Shown here: positions 25,083 to 34,487 of the stretch, piece by piece
Numbering within the stretch: the first letter of the stretch is position 1
Layout of the letters: every line of letters starts with the position of its first letter
From: Spirochaetales bacterium
Lineage (GTDB): Bacteria; Spirochaetota; GWE2-31-10
DNA length: 40,393 bases
Assembly: GCA_017624275.1 (NCBI GenBank)
Contig: JAGANG010000058.1
Coordinates: 1-40,393 of the forward strand
Reading direction: 5' to 3'
Made by a program: the position numbers and the translations under genes
Notes under the pieces: model-generated
Database searches by the model: none
Seen by the model: the letters and a program-made list of their open reading frames with translations, nothing else
Told to the model about the DNA's origin: nothing

Positions 25083-27662
25083 ATGGACTACGAAAAAATG
25101 ACTGTAATAACACAAAAATCAATTCAAAAAGCAGCTGAAGCTGCGATTAATAACGGTCAAACTCAAATTTACCCTGAGCATATTCTGCTTACAATGTTAG
25201 AACAAAAAGAAAGTATTGCTGCTCCGTTATTTGATGCCATAGGGGTAACAGCTCAAAAAGTTATTTCCGAAACAAACAAATTACTATCATTAAAACCGCG
25301 TATCGAAGGACAAATGACTTCAACTCCGAGTTTATCAAATGACAGTGTAAGACTTTTAGCAGAAAGCGAAAAAGCTATGAATAAATTGCAAGATGAATAT
25401 TTATCCACAGAGCATTTAATTCTGGGTATATTGGAAATCAAAACAGAATTATCGAAAATGCTCCTTAATATAGGAGTAAACCAAGATAATATTCTGATAG
25501 CATTAAAACAGATACGAGGAAATCAACGAGTCACCGATCAAGATCCTGAAAGTAAATATAAAGTATTGGAAAAATATACAAGAGATTTAAATGCTCTTGC
25601 ACGTAAAAATAAGTTAGATCCGGTAATTGGAAGAGATGATGAAATCAAAAGAGTAATTCAAGTTTTATCAAGACGAACAAAAAATAATCCTGTCCTGATA
25701 GGTGAACCGGGAGTCGGTAAAACAGCCATTGCTGAAGGACTTGCACGTCGTATTATAGAAGGAGATGTCCCTCAAAGTTTGCGTGATAAAAAAATATTGG
25801 CATTAGATTTGGCAATGCTTGTAGCCGGAGCTAAATTTCGCGGAGAATTTGAAGAACGGTTTAAAGCTGTTATTCAAGAAGTAGAAAAATCTGAAGGTGC
25901 ATATATTTTATTTATTGATGAACTTCATACTTTAGTAGGTGCCGGTGCGGCAGAAGGCTCTATGGATGCGTCAAATATTTTAAAACCATCACTTGCTCGA
26001 GGAGAAATTCATTGTATCGGAGCTACAACTCTTGATGAATACCGTAAATATATAGAAAAAGATGCTGCTTTGGAACGACGCTTTCAACCAGTAACAGTAA
26101 AAGAGCCCGATGTAGAAAGCAGCATAGCTATTTTACGAGGTCTAAAAGAAAGATATGAAATTCATCATAAAGTCAGAATTCAAGATCACGCTATTGTAGC
26201 TGCTGCCGTACTTTCCGACCGCTACATTACAAATCGTTATTTACCTGATAAAGCAATTGATTTAATAGATGAAGCTGCCAGTCGTCTGAAAATGCAAATA
26301 GAAAGCCAACCGGAAGAATTAGACAACATCGACAGAAAAATCATTCAATTACAAATTGAACAGCAAGCTTTAAGTAAAGAAAGTGACAATGAGTCGAAAG
26401 AAAGACTTACAAAAATCGAAAAAGAACTTCATGAATTAAATGAAAAAGGCGATGCTTTACGTTTGCAATGGAATAATGAAAAAAAATTAATCGAAGAAAT
26501 CGGTGCCGAAAAAAAACGTTTAGAGGAACTCTCTGCACAAGAAAATGAGTTTACAAGATCAGGTAATCTTGAAGCCGCAAGTAAAATTAAATATGAGACA
26601 AAAATCGCTTGTGAACAAAAGATTACGGCTTTATCTGAAAAATTATCAGAGATTCACAAAACGTCTACTTTAATTCGTGAGGAAGTAACAGAAGATGATA
26701 TAGCTGCCATAATTTCCAACTGGACCGGCATTCCTATAAAAAAAATGCTTCAAAGTGAAAAAGAAAAACTTTTAGAACTGGAAAATCTTTTGCATGAATC
26801 TGTAATAGGTCAAGATGAAGCTATAATAGCCGTAAGCAATGCTATTCGCCGCAACAAAGCCGGAATTTCAGATTTAAACCGTCCTATAGGTTCTTTTATT
26901 TTTGCCGGGCCTACAGGTGTAGGAAAGACCGAACTGGCTAAATCTTTGGCAAAATTATTATTTGATGATGTAAAAGCTATGACAAGAATCGACATGTCTG
27001 AATATATGGAAAAACATGCCGTTGCACGCTTGATAGGTGCACCTCCGGGATATGTGGGTTATGAAGAAGGTGGACAACTTACCGAAGCCGTACGTCGTCG
27101 TCCGTACAGTGTGATTTTGTTTGATGAAATAGAAAAAGCACATCCCGATGTTTTTAATTTATTGTTGCAACTTCTTGACGACGGACGACTGACAGACAGT
27201 CAAGGGCGAGTTATAAACTTTAAAAATTGTATTATCATCATGACAAGTAATATCGGTGCTAAACTTATTCAGGATTCTGACAATTATGATAATTTGAAAG
27301 AACAAGTTTTTCAGGCTATGGGAAATTTCTTTAGACCGGAATTTTTAAATAGAGTAGATGAAATGATTATTTTCCATAAACTTTCTCGTGAAAATGTCAA
27401 AGAAATTATTGAAATACAATTGAAGCAACTTGCTGATAGAATGAAACAACGAAATATTAAGCTTTCTTATGATGATGGAGTTTTGAATAAAATTGTAGAA
27501 ATCGGTTACGATCCTCAATTCGGTGCAAGACCGGTAAAACGAACAATTCAAAATTATATTGAAAATGAGATTGCAAAACTTTTAATTCGCGGTGATTTTG
27601 AAGAAAATCAAACTATAAAAATAAAAGTTGATGATGATTCTTTTAATTTTATAAAAGAATAA
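25083..27662 (+). CDS. clpB: ATP-dependent chaperone ClpB
   Basis: This 859-residue Hsp100 disaggregase is full length. The N-terminal Clp_N repeats (about 1-145) are followed by NBD1 with Walker A GEPGVGKT (207-214) and the [12 protein letters not shown]alker B. The coiled-coil middle domain is about 395-530 and marks ClpB rather than ClpA or ClpC. NBD2 has Walker A GPTGVGKT near 609 and LFDEIEKAH, and the ClpB D2-small domain follows. It works with DnaK to rescue aggregated proteins. A strong AGGAGG site precedes the ATG. It is a single-gene unit between the tRNA-Leu promoter region and the terminator at 27671. Confidence 0.97.
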   Translation: MDYEKMTVITQKSIQKAAEAAINNGQTQIYPEHILLTMLEQKESIAAPLFDAIGVTAQKVISETNKLLSLKPRIEGQMTSTPSLSNDSVRLLAESEKAMNKLQDEYLSTEHLILGILEIKTELSKMLLNIGVNQDNILIALKQIRGNQRVTDQDPESKYKVLEKYTRDLNALARKNKLDPVIGRDDEIKRVIQVLSRRTKNNPVLIGEPGVGKTAIAEGLARRIIEGDVPQSLRDKKILALDLAMLVAGAKFRGEFEERFKAVIQEVEKSEGAYILFIDELHTLVGAGAAEGSMDASNILKPSLARGEIHCIGATTLDEYRKYIEKDAALERRFQPVTVKEPDVESSIAILRGLKERYEIHHKVRIQDHAIVAAAVLSDRYITNRYLPDKAIDLIDEAASRLKMQIESQPEELDNIDRKIIQLQIEQQALSKESDNESKERLTKIEKELHELNEKGDALRLQWNNEKKLIEEIGAEKKRLEELSAQENEFTRSGNLEAASKIKYETKIACEQKITALSEKLSEIHKTSTLIREEVTEDDIAAIISNWTGIPIKKMLQSEKEKLLELENLLHESVIGQDEAIIAVSNAIRRNKAGISDLNRPIGSFIFAGPTGVGKTELAKSLAKLLFDDVKAMTRIDMSEYMEKHAVARLIGAPPGYVGYEEGGQLTEAVRRRPYSVILFDEIEKAHPDVFNLLLQLLDDGRLTDSQGRVINFKNCIIIMTSNIGAKLIQDSDNYDNLKEQVFQAMGNFFRPEFLNRVDEMIIFHKLSRENVKEIIEIQLKQLADRMKQRNIKLSYDDGVLNKIVEIGYDPQFGARPVKRTIQNYIENEIAKLLIRGDFEENQTIKIKVDDDSFNFIKE

Positions 27663-27670
27663 ATGTTACT

Positions 27671-27703
27671 AAAAAAGGGGCTTTTTAAAGCCCCTTTGTT
27701 TTT
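27671..27703. terminator. Bidirectional terminator between clpB and the phosphofructokinase gene
   Basis: AAAGGGGCTTT (27674-27684) pairs with AAAGCCCCTTT (27687-27697), with A-run and T-run flanks. It serves two convergent genes. Confidence 0.9.
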
Positions 27704-29051
27704 ATTCATTAATAAATGAAATCGGTTGACCTGTAGAATCAAGAACTGACAGCCACAATTCACTTTCAGGCTCAAGTTTCTTTCTTTCCGAAATAGCTAA
27801 TTTAATAGGTAAGTGTACATACTCACCGCCTAAATAACCGATTACGATATCTGTTTTTCCGCTCATTCCTGCATGAACTGCACGTTGTGCAAGTTGTAAA
27901 CAGAAAATTGAATCATTAGGAGTAGGCGGTGTAGAGCGAATAATATAACTTGGATCTATATATTTTACAGATGTAGATATTCCCTCACTTGCAAGATATT
28001 CTTTTATTTTATCTTTTAAAAACAACCCTATATCATTGAGTTTTTCGTTACCTGACGGGTCATATTTTTTTTCCATATTTTCAAAATATTCCTGACCGGC
28101 TCCCTCAGCTACAAGAATAACTGCATGATTTGAATGTTGAAAACGTTTTTTTAACGCAGCAAGAAAACCTTTTTCCCCGTCTAATTCAAACTTAATTTCC
28201 GGTACAAGAACAAAATTTACATCATTAGTCGCAAGAGTTGCATTTGCCGCAATAAATCCGGAATGTCTTCCCATAACTTTAACTATACCGATACCGTTCA
28301 TAGCACCTTTTGCTTCTGTATGAGCTGATTCTATCGCCGTACAAGCTTTACTGAAAGCTGTTTCAGAACCGAAAGATTTATCGATATATGCAATGTCGTT
28401 ATCAATAGTTTTCGGAATACCTATAACAGATATTTTTAAATTACGTCTTTCTATTGCTTCTACAATTTTAGAGGCACCTCGCAATGTTCCGTCGCCGCCT
28501 ATAACATATAAAATATTAACTTTAAGTTTTACAAGCTTATCTACAATTTCATCCTCATTTTGCGGACCTCGTGAAGAACCTAAAATTGTACCTCCCAGCT
28601 TATGAATATTTTCTACTACATCAGGGGTAAGATTGATGATAGAGTGGTCGTATTTGTCGATAAAGCCTTCGTAACCATATCTGATTCCGTACATCAATCG
28701 GTTGTTGTAACGATAATAATTCATATACACCAAAGCACGAATTACAGAGTTTAATCCCGGACAAAGACCACCGCATGTTACTACCGCAGATATTGTTTCG
28801 CCCGGTTTAAAATAAATTTTCTGACGAGGTCCGGCTTTTTCAAAAGACGGAATAATTTCTTCATCATCTTTTTTATTCTTAAGCTTTTCTACATATTCAT
28901 TAAGTTTTTTTTCTGAAGAAAGAAACAAAAATCTATCTTCATCACTTATGTATTTTATTTTATGTTCTTTTGTATTTGTAAAACCATCTAACGGAGAATC
29001 ATATTGAGGAACACCCAAATTTTTTACAGCTAAATCATCCCTTTTCAACAT
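27702..29051 (-). CDS. pfk: 6-phosphofructokinase, spirochete/plant/trypanosome-type
   Basis: This 449-residue enzyme phosphorylates fructose 6-phosphate. The about 80-residue N-terminal extension and GGLCPGLN (94-101) are typical of this long clade. The donor site is mixed: GGDGT (185-189) has the glycine seen in ATP-dependent enzymes where pyrophosphate-dependent ones have Asp, while PKTIDND (213-219) has the lysine seen in pyrophosphate enzymes. The same mix is known in ATP-dependent trypanosome enzymes and in the shorter of the two spirochete paralogues. ATP use is therefore more likely, but not certain. It follows pyrF by 9 bases and shares its promoter. Confidence 0.9.
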   Translation of the reverse strand: MLKRDDLAVKNLGVPQYDSPLDGFTNTKEHKIKYISDEDRFLFLSSEKKLNEYVEKLKNKKDDEEIIPSFEKAGPRQKIYFKPGETISAVVTCGGLCPGLNSVIRALVYMNYYRYNNRLMYGIRYGYEGFIDKYDHSIINLTPDVVENIHKLGGTILGSSRGPQNEDEIVDKLVKLKVNILYVIGGDGTLRGASKIVEAIERRNLKISVIGIPKTIDNDIAYIDKSFGSETAFSKACTAIESAHTEAKGAMNGIGIVKVMGRHSGFIAANATLATNDVNFVLVPEIKFELDGEKGFLAALKKRFQHSNHAVILVAEGAGQEYFENMEKKYDPSGNEKLNDIGLFLKDKIKEYLASEGISTSVKYIDPSYIIRSTPPTPNDSIFCLQLAQRAVHAGMSGKTDIVIGYLGGEYVHLPIKLAISERKKLEPESELWLSVLDSTGQPISFINE

Positions 29052-29060
29052 ACTGGCTCC

Positions 29061-29894
29061 TTATTTTAACATCATTTTGTTAATTTCAATCTCAGAGGCT
29101 TCCAAATAAGAAAGTCCGGAATGTTCTTTATGTGCATAAAGAATTTTTGATGATGAATTAATAAAAACTCTGCTTAAATCAAATTCGTGCTTATTTAATA
29201 CAGTCAATACATCATCAAGATTTCCGCCTTGTTTTCCGACTCCCGGAATCAACAGAGGCAAATTCCCGGCATTTTTAAACATTGAAACAATTCTATCCAA
29301 TTCTTCAAGATGAGTCGCTCCTGCAACCGCACCAATCGGAGTATCAAATTCTTTAGACCAATCGATAAGTTTATTAATTACTGCTTCGTATAAATATTGA
29401 CCGTTTTCAAGTTTTAACATTTGAAAATCACAACTTCCCGGATTGGAAGTTCTGGCAAGGACAAAAAAACCTTTATCTTTGTATTGGAAAAAAGGCGAGA
29501 GAGAATCTGTACCCATATAAGGTGCCAAAGTAACGGCATCTGCATTTAATTCCTCAAATGCGGCTTTAGCATAAGCCTTTGAAGTATTTCCGATATCTGC
29601 ACGTTTTGCATCTAAAATTACCGGAATGCCTTTTCCTTGTGCATGAGAAATAATCTTTTTTAACGCAGTATGACCTGCAACTCCGAACGGTTCAAAAAAA
29701 GCAATGTTAGGTTTTACCACAAGTACTTTTTCACTAAAATTATCAAGCAAAGAAAAGAAAAAAGATGTCAATGTTTTTTCTACATCGTCACTCTTTACAT
29801 CCTGCGGCAGATTATCCCAAACCGGATCTAATCCTAAACACAAAACTGATTTAACTTTTTCAAATCGTTCTTTAGTCTTATCTAAAAAATTCAT
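29061..29894 (-). CDS. pyrF: Orotidine 5'-phosphate decarboxylase, type 2
   Basis: This 277-residue TIM-barrel enzyme makes UMP from OMP, the last step of de novo pyrimidine synthesis. The catalytic D-x-K-R-x-D motif is in LDAKRADIGNTSKAYA, of the long type 2 form found in actinobacteria and spirochetes. LCLGLDP at the N-terminus and IPGVGKQGG near the C-terminus (phosphate loop) fit. The ATG at 29894 is chosen: GGAGG lies 8 bases before it, while the TTG start 15 bases upstream would overlap the ribosome site itself. It is first in the operon with pfk, under the promoter at 29933-29961. No other pyrimidine gene is in the window. Confidence 0.93.
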   Translation of the reverse strand: MNFLDKTKERFEKVKSVLCLGLDPVWDNLPQDVKSDDVEKTLTSFFFSLLDNFSEKVLVVKPNIAFFEPFGVAGHTALKKIISHAQGKGIPVILDAKRADIGNTSKAYAKAAFEELNADAVTLAPYMGTDSLSPFFQYKDKGFFVLARTSNPGSCDFQMLKLENGQYLYEAVINKLIDWSKEFDTPIGAVAGATHLEELDRIVSMFKNAGNLPLLIPGVGKQGGNLDDVLTVLNKHEFDLSRVFINSSSKILYAHKEHSGLSYLEASEIEINKMMLK

Positions 29895-29932
29895 TATCCT
29901 TTCCTCCAAACAATCTATAATAAATACACGTG

Positions 29933-29961
29933 AGTTTATAGAACAAAAGTTTATTTGTCAA
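29933..29961 (-). promoter_or_regulatory. Promoter of pyrF-pfk
   Basis: On the minus strand a perfect TTGACA (29961-29956), a 17-bp spacer and TAAACT (29938-29933) lie 39 bases before the pyrF ATG. Confidence 0.7.
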
Positions 29962-29970
29962 AAAGAATCA

Positions 29971-30363
29971 TTATTTATTTTGATAAATTTGTTTTGGATC
30001 AAACATCAGCGGTGTTTTATTTTCCTGCCAGTCATTATCAATAAGTGAACGATAGAAACAACTTCTGTGTCCGGTATGGCACGCAGCTTTATTTCCTTTT
30101 TGTTCTACTATATAAAAAACCGTATCCATATCACAATCGATGCAAATTTCTTTTATTTCCTGATAATTGCCGGACTCTTCACCTTTACACCACAACTTTT
30201 GACGAGAACGACTGAAATAGGTGGCTTTGCGTGTTTTTACCGTATTTTCTAATGCTTCCAAATCTGCCCATGCCATCATTAAAACTTCTTTAGTTTCAAA
30301 ATCTTGTGCAATTACAGGAACAAGTCCGTCCGCATTAAATTTTATTTTATTAAAAACTTCCAT
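29971..30363 (-). CDS. hisI: Phosphoribosyl-AMP cyclohydrolase
   Basis: This 130-residue protein opens the purine ring of phosphoribosyl-AMP in histidine biosynthesis. Its zinc and magnesium sites are present: ICIDCDMDTV, with the DxDxD-type Asp set, and ACHTGHRSCF, with the Cys-His pattern. Only the HisI half is present; there is no fused HisE pyrophosphatase. AGGAAG precedes the ATG. No other his gene is nearby, so it is an isolated gene. It may be read from the CAU tRNA upstream through that gene's terminator; no clear promoter of its own is seen. Confidence 0.93.
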   Translation of the reverse strand: MEVFNKIKFNADGLVPVIAQDFETKEVLMMAWADLEALENTVKTRKATYFSRSRQKLWCKGEESGNYQEIKEICIDCDMDTVFYIVEQKGNKAACHTGHRSCFYRSLIDNDWQENKTPLMFDPKQIYQNK

Positions 30364-30393
30364 ATTTGCTTCCTTGAAATAACAGTGTGAAAT

Positions 30394-30421
30394 AAAAAAA
30401 GGCTACTTGAATTAAGTAGCC
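30394..30421 (-). terminator. Terminator of the CAU tRNA gene
   Basis: GGCTACTT (30401-30408) pairs with AAGTAGCC (30414-30421), with seven T on the minus strand. Confidence 0.85.
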
Positions 30422-30427
30422 TTGTAT

Positions 30428-30501
<74 letters not shown>

Positions 30502-30507
30502 ACGAGC

Positions 30508-30536
30508 TTTATATTATAAAACGCTTTTTCAGTCAA
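30508..30536 (-). promoter_or_regulatory. Promoter of the CAU tRNA
   Basis: On the minus strand TTGACT (30536-30531), a 17-bp spacer and TATAAA (30513-30508) end 6 bases before the tRNA 5' end. Confidence 0.78.
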
Positions 30537-30553
30537 TACTTTTTTTATTTTTT

Positions 30554-31387
30554 TTATTTTCCTATATTTAAATATTTTTCAACTATTCTTACTGCCTGAA
30601 CAGCTTCTTTCACATCATGTACTCTTATCCAAGATGCTCCGTTTAAAATCGCTATTGTATGTACCGCAATCGTTCCGCTGACTCTTTCCTCCGGCGGTAC
30701 ATCTTTTTTTCCGGCTGCAACCAAAACATTTCCTATCATTGATTTTCTCGATGCAGCAGCCAATACGGGATAACCGCCGGCAGCTAATTTTGAAATTCCT
30801 GCTAATAATCGATAATTATCATCTGTAGATTTACCGAAACCAAATCCAGGATCTAGCACTATTTTTTTAATTCCGATTGACGAAAAATAATTTGCACGTT
30901 CTAATAAGCAATCGAATACTTCGTCGCATACATTATCGTAAGTAGGATTCTTTTGCATTGTAAGCGGCGTTCCTTTCATATGCATTAGAATACAAGTAGG
31001 TTGATATTTTAATGCAATTGAAGACATTTTTTCATCCATAGTAAAACCGCTTATATCGTTAATTACGGTTGCACCGTTTTCGATTGCTTCTTTTGCAACT
31101 ATTGATTTATATGTATCTACAGAAATTTGTATATCTATACGTTTTTTTACAGCCTCGACAATCGGAATAACACGCTCTAATTCTTCTTCCGCAGAAATAC
31201 GAGAACTTCCGGATTTGGTTGTTTCGCCGCCGATATCAATTATATCTGCACCGTCAAGCATCATCTGTTCTGCATGAAACAAAGCTTTATCAAGAGAATT
31301 AAATCGTCCGCCGTCACTAAAAGAGTCCGGCGTAACATTTAAAATTCCCATAACGGTAATATTCTTATTCTGCTGCATTTTCTTCAT
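30554..31387 (-). CDS. folP: Dihydropteroate synthase
   Basis: This 277-residue TIM-barrel enzyme joins para-aminobenzoate to dihydropterin diphosphate in folate synthesis and is the sulfonamide target. The motifs are GILNVTPDSFSDGG near the N-terminus, GADIIDIGGETT, VINDISGF, DPGFGFGKS and AASRKS. It overlaps the upstream lipoprotein gene by 23 bases; a second in-frame ATG at 31378 is an alternative start three codons in, and the upstream one has the better spaced GGAA. It is downstream in a two-gene unit with the lipoprotein. No other folate gene is present here. Confidence 0.94.
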   Translation of the reverse strand: MKKMQQNKNITVMGILNVTPDSFSDGGRFNSLDKALFHAEQMMLDGADIIDIGGETTKSGSSRISAEEELERVIPIVEAVKKRIDIQISVDTYKSIVAKEAIENGATVINDISGFTMDEKMSSIALKYQPTCILMHMKGTPLTMQKNPTYDNVCDEVFDCLLERANYFSSIGIKKIVLDPGFGFGKSTDDNYRLLAGISKLAAGGYPVLAAASRKSMIGNVLVAAGKKDVPPEERVSGTIAVHTIAILNGASWIRVHDVKEAVQAVRIVEKYLNIGK

Positions 31388-32174
31388 TCGTACTGTTTTC
31401 CGTATTACTTTCTTCCGGTTGACTCACTGACATTCCGCCAAGCATGGAATCAATCAATCTATTCATAAAAGGGAAGTCGCTCGTAATTTTTTTTGCATAA
31501 TTAAGATTTGTTATCGCATCGTCAATTCTGTCTTTCATGATTTGGTAATAGGCAAAATAAAGATACATTGCCTGACCGGCTAAATCTCCGTTCATAATAT
31601 AACCGGTATTTTTTATCCATTTTCTGCCGATCCAAACTTTTTCTTCTTCCTCACCGTAAGGACGATAACCTCTGAAATCAACAAAAAGCCAGTCTTTGTA
31701 ACTTGTAATTATATATCCTAAATCTCCCTGTTGAACATTTTGTTGTGTCATCCAATCAGTATCGGGGACTTCGTAAGTAATAATATTCGGCTTGCTGATA
31801 ACAATAACTCCCTTTGTTAAATCATCAAAATCCATCCATACTTTTTTTGAATTTTCCAACTCTACAAGGAAGATTTCCTTTTCGCCGTCAAATTCTACTT
31901 GTTGACATACAACTTTTACGCCAATACCTAATCTGTGATAAGTCCCTTTAGCCAATTGTTGCCATTTTTTCCCCACATCATCACGGTTTATATAACCTAA
32001 ATTCATCAGATTTTTAGTATAGTAAATATCATCTTGTTTTGAATCCTGTTTTGTTATATTAGTCGCAACCTGTACGTTTTTTTGTACAGTTTCATTTTTT
32101 GTACTTTTGACTTCTTTTTTTCCGCAGCCTGTAATCAATATAAGAGTTAAAACACCGAGAATAATCTTTTTCAA
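31365..32174 (-). CDS. Putative lipoprotein, function unknown (TTG start)
   Basis: This 269-residue protein has a canonical lipobox (LILITGC, Cys17). The Lys/Thr/Gln-rich linker (about 18-48) is followed by a compact domain with Tyr and Trp (KVWMDFDDL, DWLFVDFRGYRPYG) that might be SH3-like, then a helical stretch near 200-240 (YYQIMKDRIDDAITNLNYAKK) as in a TPR-like hairpin, and an acidic Asn/Glu-rich tail. The start codon is TTG at 32174, with GGAGG 6 bases upstream; no ATG is close. A promoter is seen at 32200-32228. It is co-transcribed with and overlaps folP. No family is recognised. Confidence 0.72.
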   Translation of the reverse strand: MKKIILGVLTLILITGCGKKEVKSTKNETVQKNVQVATNITKQDSKQDDIYYTKNLMNLGYINRDDVGKKWQQLAKGTYHRLGIGVKVVCQQVEFDGEKEIFLVELENSKKVWMDFDDLTKGVIVISKPNIITYEVPDTDWMTQQNVQQGDLGYIITSYKDWLFVDFRGYRPYGEEEEKVWIGRKWIKNTGYIMNGDLAGQAMYLYFAYYQIMKDRIDDAITNLNYAKKITSDFPFMNRLIDSMLGGMSVSQPEESNTENSTNEENAAE

Positions 32175-32199
32175 TTTGTTCCTCCAAAATACGCTGTAT

Positions 32200-32228
32200 T
32201 ACTTAGGAAAAAAAACATGTTTTATCAA
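32200..32228 (-). promoter_or_regulatory. Promoter of the lipoprotein-folP unit
   Basis: On the minus strand TTGATA (32228-32223), a 17-bp spacer and TAAGTA (32205-32200) lie 25 bases before the TTG start. Confidence 0.45.
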
Positions 32229-32314
32229 CGTTTTTTTGCTTATTTTTCTATTTTATTTCCATATAGTTAAAATATTTTGTATAAATGCACTGTCTTTTGA
32301 TAAAAGGAGCAAAT

Positions 32315-32872
32315 ATGTCTGCGGAAAACATATCAAACGAATATATAAAAAGCATAGAACGTCTGGCAAAGAAAAATAATATCCCGCTGGACGCAATGAT
32401 AAAATATTGGAAGAATAAATACGAGACTTTCAATGATATTACCGATAAATACGATTTTCATTACGATGAAAAATTTTACCCAAAAGATTCTTCAAGACCT
32501 TTCATTGCATTAACTGTCAATGGCTCAATAATAATTGCGTCAGCACCTAATAACGGATTGCGTGAAATTCAATATTTACCTATAGAAATTCGTAATGACG
32601 GTTCAAATTCCGTTCCTCAAAAAACAAAAGGGAAACTTGCCGATCATTTGGAATATCTGGAAAAGGCTGATTTTGAAAATCTTTTTTCTACATCTCCGGT
32701 AATAAGAATAAAAACCGCAGATGAATTGAATAGAGAAATTTTTGAAGAAAAAACAGCACAATTTACAAAAGAAATTACCGATGCTTTTACTAAAATAAAT
32801 GAAGATATTACCAATACAGCAACCAAAATTAACACTGAAAATACTGCTGAAATCAAGGAGACACAAATATGA
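32315..32872 (+). CDS. Conserved-looking hypothetical protein
   Basis: This 185-residue cytoplasmic protein of unknown family has no signal peptide and no membrane segment. Residues 1-60 are helical and charged, 60-110 look like an alpha/beta core (FIALTVNGSIIIASAPNNGL), and 140-185 are a long Lys/Glu/Thr-rich helix with ITxAFTKINEDITNTATKIN heptad-like spacing that may coil. The ATG at 32315 is chosen for the AAGGAGC site before it; an earlier ATG at 32285 has none. It overlaps the rlmB start by 4 bases (ATGA), so the two are coupled. Confidence 0.7.
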   Translation: MSAENISNEYIKSIERLAKKNNIPLDAMIKYWKNKYETFNDITDKYDFHYDEKFYPKDSSRPFIALTVNGSIIIASAPNNGLREIQYLPIEIRNDGSNSVPQKTKGKLADHLEYLEKADFENLFSTSPVIRIKTADELNREIFEEKTAQFTKEITDAFTKINEDITNTATKINTENTAEIKETQI

Positions 32873-33597
32873 GTATTACATACGGAATTAATCCTGTAAG
32901 AGAACAATTAAAAGTAGTCTCATCCGGAAATATTTATTTTTGTGCCGGAAAATTATCTCCGAAATTGAAGGAATTAGAAACAAAAGCCCGTAATACTGAA
33001 TTAGGCATTATTTTCTTAGAACGTGATGAGTTTCAAAAAAGATTCGGAGATTGGGAACATCAAGGTGTTGTTTTAGAATCAAATACGACTTATTCATTTA
33101 TTTGCAGTGAAGAAGATTTTTATAACGAATTAAAAGATATAGATTCTACAGACACGGTTTTGTTGCTTGACGGAGTGAAAGATGTGGGAAATCTCGGAGC
33201 GATACTCAGAAGTGCATTACTGTTTAATGTAAAGTATGTCGTTCTACCTAAAAATAACAGTGCCAGCGTAAATGAAGTTGTTATAAAACGTTCTGCCGGT
33301 GCTGCCTCTCAATTGAAAATCGTATACATTACGAATGTATCACGTACACTTGAAAAGTTGAAAGAAAACGGCTATTGGGTTTACGGAGCCGACATGAACG
33401 GGACGACACTGAACGGAAAAAACTTTGCTTCCAAGACTGTTATAGTAATGGGAGGCGAGGAAAAAGGAATGCGTCGGCTCGTGCGTGATAATTGCGACGA
33501 AATTATTTCAATACCTACAAATGAAAAGCTTGATTCACTTAATGTTTCCGTCAGTGCTGCAATTATTTTGTACGAACGCTTTCGCTGTTTAAGTTAA
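32869..33597 (+). CDS. rlmB: 23S rRNA 2'-O-ribose methyltransferase, RlmB/TrmH family
   Basis: This 242-residue SpoU-family enzyme methylates a guanosine ribose in rRNA with SAM. The short N-terminal substrate-binding domain (YGINPVREQL, then EHQGVVLES near 65) and the trefoil-knot catalytic domain are both there. Motif 1 is LLLDGVKDVGNLGAILRSA, motif 2 VIVMGGEEKGMRRLVRDNC and motif 3 IPTNEKLDSLNVSVSAAI. RlmB (G2251) is the best fit; TrmH-like relatives with another target remain possible. The gene is coupled to the unknown protein before it. It is the last clear core gene before the accessory stretch. Confidence 0.9.
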   Translation: MSITYGINPVREQLKVVSSGNIYFCAGKLSPKLKELETKARNTELGIIFLERDEFQKRFGDWEHQGVVLESNTTYSFICSEEDFYNELKDIDSTDTVLLLDGVKDVGNLGAILRSALLFNVKYVVLPKNNSASVNEVVIKRSAGAASQLKIVYITNVSRTLEKLKENGYWVYGADMNGTTLNGKNFASKTVIVMGGEEKGMRRLVRDNCDEIISIPTNEKLDSLNVSVSAAIILYERFRCLS

Positions 33598-33610
33598 TTT
33601 ATAATTTATA

Positions 33611-33640
33611 ATAGGTGGCAGACCCTGATTCCTTTTTGGA
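33611..33640 (+). repeat. REP element copy 3
   Basis: ATAGGTGGCAGACCCTGATTC begins just after rlmB and matches the first 16 bases of the copy at 40178 (ATAGGTGGCAGACCCT). The second arm is missing or degraded. Confidence 0.6.
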
Positions 33641-33695
33641 ATAAAATTAAAACACACACAGAAAGTCGGGAAGGCCGGGAAAAGCAGATAAAGTG

Positions 33696-33735
33696 TATCC
33701 AGACCTATATACTAAAACAGATTAGGGTCTGGATA
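33696..33735 (-). repeat. REP element copy 4, hairpin
   Basis: A perfect 10-bp stem TATCCAGACC (33696-33705) / GGTCTGGATA (33726-33735). Its minus-strand loop side reads CCCTAATCTGTTTTAG, the family core. It may also end rlmB transcription. Confidence 0.6.
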
Positions 33736-33745
33736 TTAAAACACG

Positions 33746-33764
33746 AAATTCACAAGTTACCAAA
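33746..33764. repeat. 19-bp direct repeat, left copy
   Basis: AAATTCACAAGTTACCAAA is identical to 34390-34408; the five preceding bases also match apart from one indel. The two copies bracket the acetyltransferase gene. Confidence 0.7.
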
Positions 33765-33785
33765 GGATGTAAATACCAAAAAAAA

Positions 33786-34340
33786 TCACAAATCAATTAC
33801 ATACATAAACTCAATTCTTTTCACATCCGGATTTTGCTTATTATATCGTATACCGTTGTCAGAATAACGTTTCATTCCGATTTTTTCCATTACACGCCAA
33901 GAACCAATATTTTCCGAATCACATTGAGCAACCACTTTTTTTACACCAAGAATTTTTGCAAATTCCAAAACAGCAAAAGCTGCTTCTGTCACAAAACCTT
34001 GATTCCAATATTTTTTATCAATTATCCATCCGATATCAGCCGTTTTATTACCGAAAATTTTTGCAAGATGAGAATTTATATTTTGCAATTCAACGGAAAT
34101 TCCTCCGATGAACTTATTCGATTCCGATTTTAATAAAATATCAAATTCAAAAACATTTTGTTTTTTACATTGCCATTCAGCTTCACATTTCTCAATATAA
34201 GCACGATTTTCTTCCGATGTAACCGGCAAAAACATCATAAATCGAGTATTTTCAGCATCGCCGGAAATCACTGAACGAGCCTCAAAATTCTTCATGGTAA
34301 CAGGAACAAGTAAAAGTCTCGACGTTTCTATACAATCCAT
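33786..34340 (-). CDS. GNAT-family N-acetyltransferase (RimJ/RimL-like)
   Basis: This 184-residue protein would transfer an acetyl group from acetyl-CoA to an amine, possibly a protein N-terminus or small molecule. It has the RimJ/L-like pattern: ETSRLLLVPV start, IGGISVELQN, ADIGWIIDKKYWNQGFVTEAA (acetyl-CoA binding region), and NIGSWRVMEKIGMKR near the C-terminus. The ATG at 34340 is chosen because AGAAGGA precedes it; the frame opens 19 codons further to 34397. The gene is bracketed by 19-bp direct repeats at 33746 and 34390, which suggests it moved in as a unit or can be lost by recombination. Confidence 0.86.
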   Translation of the reverse strand: MDCIETSRLLLVPVTMKNFEARSVISGDAENTRFMMFLPVTSEENRAYIEKCEAEWQCKKQNVFEFDILLKSESNKFIGGISVELQNINSHLAKIFGNKTADIGWIIDKKYWNQGFVTEAAFAVLEFAKILGVKKVVAQCDSENIGSWRVMEKIGMKRYSDNGIRYNKQNPDVKRIEFMYVIDL

Positions 34341-34389
34341 AATTTCCTTCTTTGTTTTAAAAGCTTCCTTATAAATCCTCCGGTAACAC

Positions 34390-34408
34390 AAATTCACAAG
34401 TTACCAAA
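34390..34408. repeat. 19-bp direct repeat, right copy
   Basis: Identical to 33746-33764, distance 644 bases. Confidence 0.7.
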
Positions 34409-34487
34409 AACTATTTTCAAATCAACAAAATGATTTTATAAATACGAAATATTAATATTTAACATATCGCTAATAGGAGTACAATTT

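Noticed and set aside
32603..32907. Open frames of 87 codons on the minus strand across the unknown protein and rlmB start
   Set aside because: They are shadows of the plus-strand genes, which have ribosome sites and an ATGA coupling.
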